Assembly (NCBI GenBank): GCA_030159075.1
Contig: BROG01000474.1
Location: 248,001-312,000, forward strand
DNA length: 64,000 bases
Source: Atrina japonica
Lineage: Eukaryota > Mollusca > Bivalvia > Pterioida > Pinnidae
Direction of reading: 5' to 3'
Below, in pieces: positions 34,512 through 45,336 of this stretch. The position numbers were made by a program, and so were the translations under genes. The notes beneath the pieces were generated by a model. The model was given only the letters and a program-made list of their open reading frames with translations. It was not told the DNA's origin and did not search any database. Every line of letters begins with the position of its first letter. Position 1 is the first letter of the stretch.

Positions 34512-37238
34512 TACACAGAGATATAGTACCTATGTTAATCTCTAGACCTGGTGTATACACAGAGATATAGTACCTATGTCAATCTCTAGTCCTAGTGTAT
34601 ACACAGAGATAGAGTACCTATGTCAATCTCTAGGCCTAGTGTATATACAGAGATATAGTACCTATGTCAATCTCTAGGCCTAGTGTATATACAGAGATAT
34701 AGTACCTATGTCAATCTCTAGTCCTAGTGTATACACAGAGATATAGTACCTATGTCAATCTCTAGGCCTAGTGTATATACAGAGATACAGTACCTATGTC
34801 AATCTCTAGTCCTAGTGTATACACAGAGATATAGTACCTATGTCAATCCCTAGACCTAGTGTATACACAGAGATATAGTACCTATGTCAATCCCTAGTGT
34901 ATATCTAGTGTATCTCTACTAGTGTATACACAGAGATATAGTACCTATGTCAATCTCTAGACCAAGTGTATACACAGAGATAGAGTACCTATGTCAACTC
35001 TAGACCTAGTGTCAGATATAGTACCTATGTCAATCTCTAGACCTAGTGTATACACACAGAGATAGTACCTATGTCAATCTCTAGATGTGTATCCCTATGT
35101 CAATCTAGTGTATACACAGAGATATAGATGTCAATCTCTAGACCTAGTGTACACAAGTCTCTAGTCAATCCCCTAGTGTATACACAGAGATAGAGTACCT
35201 ATGTCAATCTCTAGTCCTAGTGTATACACACAGATATAGTACCTATGTCAATCTCTAGACCTAGTGTATACACTAATGTCAATCTCTAGACCTAGTGTAT
35301 ACACACAGATATAGTACCTATGTCAATCTCTAGACCTAGTGTATATACACAGATATAGTACCTATGTCAATCTCTAGACCTAGTGTATACACAGAGATAT
35401 AGTACCTATGTCAATCTCTAGTCCTAGTGTATACACACAGATATAGTATAGTAATCCCTAGATAGTGTCAATCTCTAGACTAGTGTAATAGACCAAGTGT
35501 ATACACAGATATAGTACCTATGTTAAATCTCTAGTGACCTAGTGTCAATATACCTAGTGTATACACAGAGATATAGTACCTATGTCAAAGATCTAGTGTA
35601 TACACTAGTGTACCTACAATCCCACAGATATAGTAGTACCTATGTCAATCTCTAGACCTAGTGTATACACAGAGATATAGTACCTATGTCAATCTCTAGT
35701 CCTAGTGTATACACAGAGATAGATTACCTATCTAGTGTATAACAGAGATAGAGTACCTCTAGTCCTAGTGTATACACAGAGAGAGAGTACCTATGTCAAT
35801 CCCTAGACCTAGTGTATACACAGAGAGAGAGTACAATCTATGTCAAGTGTATACCACAGATAGACCTAGTGTATACATAGACAGTGTATACACACAGATA
35901 TAGTACCTATGTCAATCTCTAGACCTAGTAGTATACACTAGATAGTGTATACATATAGTACCTATGTCAATCTCTCTAGGTATACACTAGTGTATATGTC
36001 ATCTCTAGACCTAGAGATATAGTACCTATGTCAATCTCTAGTCCTAGTGTATACACAGAGATATAGTACCTATGTCAATCCCTAGACCTAGTGTATACAC
36101 AGAGATATAGTACCTATGTCAATCCCTAGACCTAGTGTATACACAGAGATATAGTACCTATGTTAATCTCTAGACCAAGTGTATACACAGAGATATAGTA
36201 CCTATGTACCTATGTCAAGTACCTATGTCAATCCCTAGACCTAGTGTATACACAGAGATATAGTACCTATGTCAATCCCTAGGCCTAGTGTATACAAAGA
36301 GATAGAGTACCTATGTCAATCCCTAGATCTAGTGTATACACAGAGATATAGTCCTATGTCAATCCCTAGATCTAGTGTATACACAGAGATATAGTACCTA
36401 TGTCAATCCCTAGATCTAGATACACAGAGATAGTGTATACACAAGATAGAGATATAGTACCTATGTCAATCCCTAGATACACAGTGTAGTATGTCATCCC
36501 AGAGTATACAAAGAGATAGAGTACTTATGTCAATCCCTAGATCTAGTGTATACACAGAGATATAGATGTCAATAGAGTATACACTATGTCTATCCCTAGA
36601 TCTAGTGTATACTAGATATAGTATATGTCACAGATCTAGTGATACACAGAGAGTACTTATGTCAATCCCTAGATCTAGTGTATACAAGAGATAGATACCT
36701 ATGTCAATCCCTAGATGTCATACACCCTAGATCTAGTGTATACAATCTAGTGTATACAAAGAGATAGAGTCCCTATGTCAATCCCTAGATCTAGTGTATA
36801 CACAGAGATATAGTACCTATGTCAATCCCTAGATCTAGTGTATACACAGAGATATAGTACCTATGTCAATCCCTAGATCTAGTGTATACACAGAGATAGA
36901 GTCCCTATGTCAATCCCTAGGCCTAGTGTATACACAGAGATATAGTACCTATGTCAATCTCTAGACCTAGTGTATACACAGAGATAGAGTACCTATGTCA
37001 ATCCCTAGATCTAGTGTATACACAGAGATATAGTACCTATGTCAATCTCTAGTCCTAGTGTATACACAGAGATATAGTACCTATGTCAATCCCTAGTCCT
37101 AGTGTATACACAGAGATATAGTACCTATGTCAATCTCTAGACCTAGTGTATACACAGAGATATAGTACCTATGTCAATCTCTAGACTTAGTGTATACTCA
37201 GAGATATAGTACCTATGTCAATCCCTAGACCTAGTGTA
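34512..37238. repeat. 44-bp satellite array, 2.7 kb, scrambled core
   Basis: The unit is ACACAGAGATATAGTACCTA + TGTCAATCTCTAGACCTAGTGTAT. The outer parts (34512-34880 and 36760-37238) are regular 44-bp units. Between about 34880 and 36760 the units are truncated, rejoined and out of register (for example 35060-35170, 35440-35640, 36400-36760). Point variants GTCCTAG, GACCTAG, GATCTAG and GGCCTAG cluster by zone. Confidence 0.95.
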
Positions 37239-37704
37239 TGCTTTATTTTCTTACTAAAAAAACTGTATTTAAACATCCATAACTTTGATTGTCATGCATA
37301 TATCAACATTTATGAAAATGAAAATTATCAGTAAGATATTGACCTGTAAATGACCAGTGCAGTACTTACATAATTAAAACATGTGTAGATTTATATGGGT
37401 AAGGAGGCAAACATCAATTGACATTCCCCTTGTAACAGTAAGGTGCATATGAATATAAGGTAATGTTTAACTTATTAATTAAGTCTAAATATACTGTCTC
37501 AGGAAATACTTCCTTAACGGTATTTCCCTTCACTTACTTTTCTTTATTGATGGTCTACGTAATCAAATGATTCCACATTTTGTTGTAAATTCAAAATGAT
37601 GAACTGTATTTTCATTGATACATGTAGCTATATATGTAATTAAAGGTAGTATTTTGGACAGAATCGTGGGAATTCTTTGAAGTACAACACTAATACATGT
37701 CATA
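37239..37704. other. No gene recognised
   Basis: AT-rich sequence. Confidence 0.5.
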
Positions 37705-37843
37705 GGTGTCGGAACCGGGGGGGCTAGGGGGGGCTTAGCCACCGCAGTTTTTTGCAAATATAGACATAGGACATAGACGTTTCTGGCGTGTGTATGTGTT
37801 TTAAGTTGGTTTAGCCCCCCACTTTCAATTTGCTTCCGACGCT
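37705..37843. mobile_element. GGCGTCGGAA-ended MITE, single core unit
   Basis: Left GGTGTCGGAACCGGGGGGG, one CGTTTCTGGCGTGTGTATG + TTTTAAGTTGGTTTAGCCCC unit, right TTTGCTTCCGACGC. Confidence 0.8.
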
Positions 37844-38224
37844 GATGCATGTAGATATTGTACATGTAGGAATACCTTCATCGTGTATGTATTATTATTG
37901 ATTTCATATACTGTACAATTATTCATAAATCATCACTGAAAAACTTTCAATTTAAAGTAACATTCTCCTGTGAACTCAATTTTTGAGCAAATGATTAAAA
38001 GAAAAAGAAATCAAAGATCACCAAATTTCTGCACTTTTTGTGATCTAACATGAGTATTTCTTGTATCAAATATTAATGTATTGAAGTTCTCTTGGTCCAA
38101 TTAAAAATGGTTCGTAAGATTCACTATACTCAAAACAATTAATAAAATGTAAATTGCAATTGTTAGGCAGTCCGCCATTTTGAGTCAGACTCATTACTAG
38201 ATGATCTGATTATGTAACCTTGTA
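37844..38224. other. No gene recognised
   Basis: AT-rich sequence. Confidence 0.5.
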
Positions 38225-38545
38225 AAAATGAATGAAAATGACAAATTTTGAAAAGACATATCAGAAATTTATTTTTTAATTTTAAGAAAAAAACACAAAC
38301 TTTAATCATACAACAATGTACTGATGTAGATCACTCGGACACAATCCATTTTTTAATACATACTGTGGTTTTGGAGGAAGAGATTAAAAAGAGGGCACCT
38401 TTTTTATCTACTTTGCCCCATCCTGGTCCCACCCCGTAGTTCCATATGGCCAATAGCACAAAAACATTATAGAGAACCTTGACAACTTGTTTCCTGTCAA
38501 ATTCCCTTCAGGGGTTTCAGAGGAGAAGTCAAATATATGTAAAAA
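38225..38545 (+). mobile_element. Family D retroposon fragment
   Basis: TGAATGAAAATGACAAATTT, AATTTATTTTTTAATTTTA, GATGTAGATCACTCGGACAC and TTTGCCCCATCCTGG follow family D order. Confidence 0.5.
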
Positions 38546-38653
38546 AAAAGGTAATCGGGTTATCACTCATCAACCAATGTAAAATGAAAATAGATCCCAA
38601 AGAGATGGTGGCATCAGTATCATAAAAATCAAAATAATTAATCTAAATGTATA

Positions 38654-38926
38654 TCCAAAACCATATATAACCAAAACCATATAGCCAAAATCATAGCCAA
38701 AACCATATATAGCAAAAGCCATATATAGCCAAATCCATTGCACCAAAACCATATATAGCCAAAACCATATATAGCCAAATCCATATAGCCAAAACCATAT
38801 ATAGCCAAAACCATATAGCCAAAACCATATATAGCCAAATCCATATCACCAAAACCATATATAGCCAAATCCATATAGCCAAAACCATATATAGCAAAAA
38901 CCATATATAGCAAAAGCCATATATAA
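38654..38926. repeat. 17/14-bp minisatellite of CCAAAACCATATATAG type
   Basis: Units of CCAAAACCATATATAG and CCAAATCCATATAG alternate irregularly, about 17 in all. Open minus-strand frames reading YGFGYMDLAIYGFG are produced by the repeat. Confidence 0.88.
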
Positions 38927-39234
38927 CTCATTTAGTCAAACATATTATACATGTATAAAATGTATACAAGTATACACACTTTGAAAGTAGTGTACATATA
39001 TTTTAATACATGTACAACTTTCAAGTGAGTTTGACTACATGTAAATAACACATCATATCATTTAAATGGCACTGTTTCATAATGAACACTAAATACATGT
39101 AAATAGATTTTCAGTTAAAATAACATGTATGAAAATACAAATGTACATCATTTTATATACAATAATAAATATTTGTAATGTATACAAAACCAAAACTATA
39201 AACTACAAATTAATGTTTGGGTATGGCAGCCAAA

Positions 39235-40016
39235 ATCACATTAATGAATTAAACCTAGTTTTTCTCAATTAAACCCAGTTTTTCTCTAGTTAAACCTAGT
39301 TTTTCTCAGTAACCCACGTTAACTGAAGAAAAACTAGGTTTATCTAAGAAAAATTAGGCTCAACTACACCAAAATCACAAAAAGGATTTAAACCTATTAT
39401 TTCTTGAGAAAAACCTAGTTTAACTAAGAAAAATTAGATTTAACTGCACCACAATCACATTAATGGGTGTTAATATGATTTTGGCACAGTTAATCCTACA
39501 TGTAGTTTTTCTCAGTTAAATCTAGTTTTTCTCCAGTTAATGTGGATTATGAGAAAAACTATGATTAACTGGAGAAAAATTAGGTTGAACTCGGAACTCA
39601 CCTTAACTGGAGAAAAACTAGGTTTTATTGAGAAAAACTAGGATTAATTCATTATTGTAATTTCGTCGTGGTTCATCAGTTAAACCTAGATTTTCTCAGT
39701 CAAACAAAGTTTTTCTTCAGTTAAACCTAGATTTTTTTCAGTAAACACACTAACTGGAGAAAAACTAGGTTTAACTGAGAAAAACTAGGTTTAACTGTGC
39801 CACAATCACATTAGTCAGTATTTCATGCAGTTGAACCTATTTTTTCTCTGTTAAACAAAGTTTTTCTCCAGTTAATTTGGATTACAAGAAAAATTAGGTT
39901 TAGCTCACAACCCACAATAACTGGAGAAAAACTAAGTTTGACTGAGAAAAACTAGTTTTAACTGGAGAAAAACAAAGTTTATGTGAGAAAAAATAGGTTT
40001 AACTCATTAATGTGAT
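39235..40016. mobile_element. Nested foldback element
   Basis: The ends are ATCACATTAATGAATTAAAC and, in complement, ATCACATTAATGAGTTAAAC, each then CCTA. The interior alternates TTAAACCTAGTTTTTCTCAG and its complement CTGAGAAAAACTAGGTTTAA about twenty times. Further copies of the terminal motif at about 39450 and 39801 suggest several head-to-tail or nested foldback units. No coding sequence. Confidence 0.8.
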
Positions 40017-40119
40017 GTCATGGTATAGTGTGCGATCAATGTTCAAAGAAAGATAACTCTTATCACTGGTAAAAATGTATGTCTTGATGTGTTGTATAAA
40101 CAGTTTCATTATAATATTT

Positions 40120-40225
40120 CACAGGAATTGGAAATTTTATCTGTAAGTTTTACAAGTGTGTTTGTTTGATGATCGGATGTTTGACTCTTGATTTTAACAT
40201 ACAAGTAGAATTTCCAATTCCTGTG
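40120..40225. mobile_element. 106-bp inverted-repeat element
   Basis: CACAGGAATTGGAAATT and its exact complement AATTTCCAATTCCTGTG bound the element. The interior GATCGGATGTTTGACTCTTG recurs diverged at 62517-62570 (GATCGGGTGTTTGACTCTC... AAAATTTCCTGTG). Confidence 0.7.
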
Positions 40226-40694
40226 GATACATTGTACTTGACCCTATTTCCCTTGTATTCATTAGGCTTCATTTACAGTTTGTGTTTTATAAAATAAAAT
40301 TGACTATAAATTGTCTTCTTATGTGATCTTTTTAATGACCTAATGGATATGATATCTAGTCACAGAGCAGACTTGAAATTATAGGTTATTTTCAGTGACA
40401 AGTGCCTTTGTTCCAGGAAAAGGAAATAGCTTTTAATGTGATCCTTGTTCATATTATGCAGTTATTAAATGTATACATGAACCTATATGAGAGTCTATAC
40501 TCCATTTTTCATTTTTTTCAACTTTTTTTATTATTACTGGAAATGCTAATTGGGTGTTACATGTATGTGGTAAACAAGTGATCTGTTTAATTATATAAAT
40601 ATACATGTATTTCGAACCATATCATTTTTTCACTGCTTTGGGTGAAGTTACAGAAATTTAGAACTTTGCTATGAAATACTATTACATGTACATG
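40226..40694. other. No gene recognised
   Basis: AT-rich sequence. Confidence 0.5.
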
Positions 40695-42409
40695 TACAGT
40701 AAACCCTGGCTAATAAGACCACCTTATTGACTGACTCAAATTAGTCTAATTAGTGAGGTGTTACAGTGGAACTTTGCTAATAAGATCACCTTACTGACTG
40801 ACTCAAAGTGATCTGATTACAGAGGTGTTAGAGCAGAACCTCACTAATAAGACCACCTTACTGACTGACTCAAAGTGATCTGATTACAGAGGTGTTACAG
40901 TAGAACCTCACTACTAAGACCACCTCACTGACAGACTCAAAGTGATCTGATTACAGAGGTGTTACAGTAGAACCTCACTACTAAGACCACCTCACTGACA
41001 GACTCAAAGTGATCTGATTACAGAGGTGTTACAGTAAAACCTCACTACTAAGATCACCTTACTGACTGACTCAAATTAGTCTAATTAGTGAGGTGTTACA
41101 GTGGAACTTTGCTAATAAGATCACCTTACTGATTGACTCAAAGTGATCTGATTACAGAGGTGTTACAGTAGAACCTCACTACTAAGATCACCTTACTAGT
41201 CTAATTAGTGAGGTGTTACAGTGGAACTTTGCTAATAAGATCACCTTACTGACTGACTCAAAGTGATCTGATTACAGACGTGTTACAGTAGAACCTCACT
41301 ACTAAGACCACCTTAGTGACTGACTCAAAGTGATCTGATTACAGAGGTGTTACCGTAGAACCTCACTACTAAGACCACCTTACTGACTGACTCAAAGTGA
41401 TCTGATTACAGAGGTGTTACAGTAGAACCTCACTACTAAGACCACCTTACTGACTGACTCAAAGTGATCTGATTACAGAGGTGTTACAGCAGAACCTCAC
41501 TACTAAGATCACCTTACTGACTGACTCAAATTAGTCTAATTAGTGAGGTGTTACAGTGGAACCTCACTACTAAGACCACCTTACTGACTGACTCAAAGTG
41601 ATCTGATTACAGAGGTGTTACAGTAGAACCTCACTACTAAGACCACCTTACTGACTGACTCAAATTAGTCTAATTAGTGAGATGTTACAGTGGAGCCTCA
41701 CTACTAAGACCACCTTACTGACTGACTCAAAGTGATCTGATTACAGAGGTGTTACAGTAGAACCTCACTACTAAGACCACCTTACTGACTGACTCAAATT
41801 AGTCTAATTAGTGAGGTGTTACAGTGGAACCTCACTACTAAGACCACCTTACTGACTGACTCAAAGTGATCTGATTACAGAGGTGTTACAGTAGAACCTC
41901 ACTACTAAGACCACCTTACTGACTGACTCAAATTAGTCTAATTAGTGAGGTGTTACAGTGGAACCTCACTACTAAGACCACCTTACTGACTGACTCAAAG
42001 TGATCTGATTACAGAGGTGTTACAGTAGAACCTCACTACTAAGACCACCTTACTGACTGACTCAAAGTGATCTGATTACAGAGGTGTTACAGTAGAACCT
42101 CACTACTAAGACCACCTTACTGACTGACTCAAAGTGATCTGATTACAGAGGTGTTACAGTAGAACCTCACTACTAAGACCACCTTACTGACAGACTCAAA
42201 GTGGTCTGATTACAGAGGTGTTACAGTGGAACTTTGCTAATAAGATCACCTTACTGATTGACTCAAAGTGATCTGATTACAGACGTGTTACAGTAGAACC
42301 TCACTACTAAGATCACCTTACTGACTGACTCAAATTAGTCTAATTAGTGAGGTGTTACAGTGGAACTTTGCTAATAAGATCACCTTACTGATTGACTCAA
42401 AGTGGTCTG
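40695..42409. repeat. 67-bp satellite, about 25 units
   Basis: The unit is GTGTTACAGTAGAACCTCAC + TACTAAGACCACCTTACTGA + CTGACTCAAAGTGATCTGAT + TACAGAG. Two subtypes interleave: AAAGTGATCTGATTACAGAG and AAATTAGTCTAATTAGTGAG, giving a higher-order pattern around 41530-41990. Each unit carries a copy of the MITE terminal repeat. One unit near 41190 is short by about 22 bp. Confidence 0.95.
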
Positions 42410-42773
42410 ACACCCACCCACCCATTATTATATTTAATGTATTGTATTACTTTCCTGTTATGGATTCACTTTATTCATTTTGAACTCCAATTAATGACAA
42501 AACTCTTATAATTAGTAGATTTTGGGATGAAGCTAAGAGTTCCTGATTACTATGTTATCATTTATACATTAATATAATGCACTACTCAGAGCACTTCAGA
42601 TCCTACAAGTGTGTTTGTTTTATTTTATAAATTGTTTATGTTTGATTGAGAGGATCGAATAAGAACATAACAAGAAATTTTACAAGAGACTGAATATATA
42701 TAATGTATGGTCTTAATTGTGAGGTGGTTGATGTCTCCTAATTTAGGTGGTCTTTGTGCAAGGTTCCACTGTA
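40695..42773. mobile_element. pogo-like MITE inflated by a 67-bp satellite
   Basis: The left terminus TACAGTAAACCCTGGCTAAT with AAGACCACC starts at 40695. The right portion, from AACAAGAAATTTTACAAGAG (42669) through GGTCTTAATTGTGAGGTGG to AAGGTTCCACTGTA (42773), matches the right half of the 197-bp copy at 43448-43644. So the two ends are one element of 2,079 bp, with the satellite plus about 230 bp of unrelated sequence in between. Confidence 0.75.
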
Positions 42774-42796
42774 CATCTGATAGTGTTATTAACCAT

Positions 42797-42931
42797 GTAA
42801 CCAGTGATATATAAAGCTTTATATATTGCTGATGTACCCAAGTAACCAGTGATATATAAAGCTTTATATATCGCTGATGTACCCAAGTAACCAGTGATAT
42901 ATAAAGCTTTATATATCGCTGATGTACCCAT
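42797..42931. repeat. 45-bp tandem repeat, 3 copies, with palindrome
   Basis: The unit is GTAACCAGTGATATATAAAG + CTTTATATATTGCTGATGTACCCAA. Each has the palindrome ATATATAAAGCTTTATATAT. It starts 24 bp after the end of the inflated MITE. Confidence 0.92.
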
Positions 42932-43447
42932 GTACTTGATCTGCAAAACAGTCATTTATCAGGATGGGATTACCCTGCCATTAGCCAATGTAGCAACTGA
43001 TCATGACTTATTTTTTTTATGAATGGCCAAAAAATTCTAATTGGGTATTTTTTTCAGGTTTAGTGCATGTATCATTTACATGGATATCGTATATGTACTG
43101 AATGTTGTTCAACAGCATGACTGAGTAAGGGCATGCTTGTAAAACTGGTAAAACCAAAATTGTCCAGAATTTTTATCCAATCAAGTAAATCTCCAGACTT
43201 CCAAATAATGAGCAACATATACAATTGTACATAATTTGCATGTGTCATCATGTTGCATAAAATAAAAATATACATGTACTAGTATTTGGTAAAAGAATTC
43301 ATTTTCCTGACAAATCAAATTTTCTATTGGCAAAAGAAAGACTTGCCTGGCCAATTTTTGGGCTCACAATTTTCTGAGTCAAAGGTGGACCCTGACTGGT
43401 TAGTGGATAGAGACCAATTGAACAACCCTAATACATGTACATATATA
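42932..43447. other. No gene recognised
   Basis: AT-rich sequence. Confidence 0.5.
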
Positions 43448-43644
43448 TACAATGGTACCTCGCTATTAAGACTGTCTTACTGACAGACTGACTCAAATTC
43501 GTCTGATTAGCTGAGGTGGTCTCTTAAGTGAAGGTTTGAACTTATTAGATATTTCAAGAAATTTCACAAGAGACAGAATATTTATTGTCTTAATTGCAAG
43601 GTGGTCTCCTACGTGAGGTGGTGTTCACGTGAGGTGTTACTGTA
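43448..43644. mobile_element. pogo-like MITE, 197 bp, single-unit form
   Basis: TACAATGGTACCTCGCTATT at the left, and GAGGTGTTACTGTA at the right. It contains one 67-bp-like head (ACTGACTCAAATTCGTCTGA) and the right-half sequence shared with 42669-42773. Confidence 0.78.
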
Positions 43645-44672
43645 TATTCATGTGTGTACATGTTTTTGTTTATTTATATTGTAAGTTTATTTTTAATACT
43701 GTGTATATCTTTAAGACCAAATCATGTCCATATGCCACATACATGAATCTAGTTCCATTTCCATGTTATTGCTCATTTTCATACTGTGCCTATGTTTTAT
43801 CCATGCATAATTAGGTTACATGTATAATAACATATCAAATTCTTAGTAAATAAACAAACATAAAACTCAGTACTGATTATGGGTAACCTCACACCTTCCC
43901 TTGAATTTATACCACTATTAGTTACATGTACTACTAATGATACCTGTTGTCAAGGTTTCAAATTGGGAGCATTCTGCAATCAGTATGCACACAAGACATG
44001 CCAATTATATCTGCCACATCTTCATATACTAAGCAACATACATTGTACATGTACATTGTAGATCTAGGGATCTCCATGGATGAAAATTTAACGATGGATC
44101 AATCTTCTGCTTGACTTGAACACCCCACCCCCCAAACTCCACCTGCACCCCCGCCAGAAAAATATGAGTCACAACTGTTATGGTTGCATTTGAAATTATT
44201 CAATTATTTATGCTCTGACATCTTTTAAAAAAGTAAATTTGATCTATTCCTTCACTGAAAATATTACAGTTGATATAATGAATGTATAATATTAATTAAA
44301 TATAAAGTATAAAAAATCTATGATTTTATTGATAAAATCATTACACTTCAATTAATCACTATATGATTAAAACATGCATGTAGATTAGCTGAGGGTAAAA
44401 GAGCATTTTTGTACTGTTGATGACACAGACCTTTACACGATGCACACTGACTCTAATTTATAAATCAGTCAATTCTATGCATATTGATCTTTCAATAAAA
44501 TAATTTCAATTTATAAACTTTTAAATCAATTAAATCATAGAATGAAATGCAAATAAAATTCATAGACCGTTTTTAATAAAAAAAAAAAAATGTGTTCAGA
44601 TGAAAAATTTTAGTAAATTTTTACATCTTTCATCGATTGGGTTTGGTATTGGTCTTATTTAACCCGGTGGAA
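43645..44672. other. No gene recognised
   Basis: AT-rich sequence. The poly-A tract at 44578-44590 has no associated element that I can define. Confidence 0.45.
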
Positions 44673-44727
44673 ATGAAATATGGCCGAATGCACACTGCAG
44701 TTTGGTTGTGGTTAATCATTTTCAGAG
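44673..44727 (+). CDS. Candidate signal-peptide exon with donor
   Basis: ATG at 44673 (context GGTGGAAATGA) reads MKYGRMHTAVWLWLIIFR and then G|GTAAATT at 44727/44728. A basic start followed by a hydrophobic core (AVWLWLIIF) is what a secretory leader looks like. The exon is 55 bp and leaves phase 1, exactly like exon 1 of the Ly6 gene at 62789-62735. No cysteine-rich second exon could be found downstream on the plus strand, so it may be an orphan or a relic. Confidence 0.28.
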
Positions 44728-45090
44728 GTAAATTAATGAATATACTGTTAATATTGTTTTGTTTTTCTTCTGTCTATTACGGCATTAATACCAAAATTTC
44801 ATGTTTGGTGATACATTTGCTCATGTTGGACATCATTGCTGTCCATGGCACTGTGCTGTAGGCTACACATCGGCATTTTCATGAAAATTGCCAACGGATT
44901 TCGTGATGGCTTCTATTGACAGGACTGTGCTTGTATATCACATGATGTTAATTCATATATTATTTCTCCAAAATTACTGATAAATAAGCTTATATGAAAG
45001 TGAAAAACACCGAAAACGATAACAAATTTGTTTAGGCTTCACTACAGTACATGTACATGTACATTGTATATTGGGATCGCAAATTGTTGA

Positions 45091-45147
45091 TTTAACGATG
45101 GTGCAGACAATTTAACAATGGCGCAAGAAAATTTAACAATGGCGCAG
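45091..45147. repeat. ~20-bp repeat, 3 copies
   Basis: ATTTAACGATGGTGCAGACA, then ATTTAACAATGGCGCA twice. Confidence 0.75.
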
Positions 45148-45269
45148 TGCCATCATAAAACAGGTCATCTGCCATATCATGTGTTAATTTTGACGAGTGG
45201 TTCTTGAGTTTTGTGTACATCATGTTCGTGAAATACAACAAAGTTTTACCTTTGTAGTAGGTGAGGAAA

Positions 45270-45336
45270 AGTGTGCAGCCAGAACGGGAATCAAACCCAT
45301 CTGGTTCGATACCCACTGCTCTGCTACACTTTGTTA
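45270..45336 (-). other. tRNA-like sequence on minus strand
   Basis: In complement: GTAGCAGAGCAGTGGGTATC then GGGTTTGATTCCCGTTCTGG, an A-box-like and a B-box-like element. Probably a SINE head or a tRNA pseudogene. No complete cloverleaf could be drawn. Confidence 0.4.

Noticed and set aside
34512..37238. CRISPR-like array
   Set aside because: Units are contiguous with no unique spacers, in a eukaryotic repeat context.
38570..38931. YGFGYMDLAIYGFG repeat frames as a silk- or channel-like protein
   Set aside because: Direct translation of the CCAAAACCATATATAG minisatellite. No start, splice or flank support.
40695..42409. Array of regulatory elements or a tRNA cluster
   Set aside because: Each unit is the MITE terminal sequence. 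No A/B boxes or conserved binding-site pattern beyond the transposon end.
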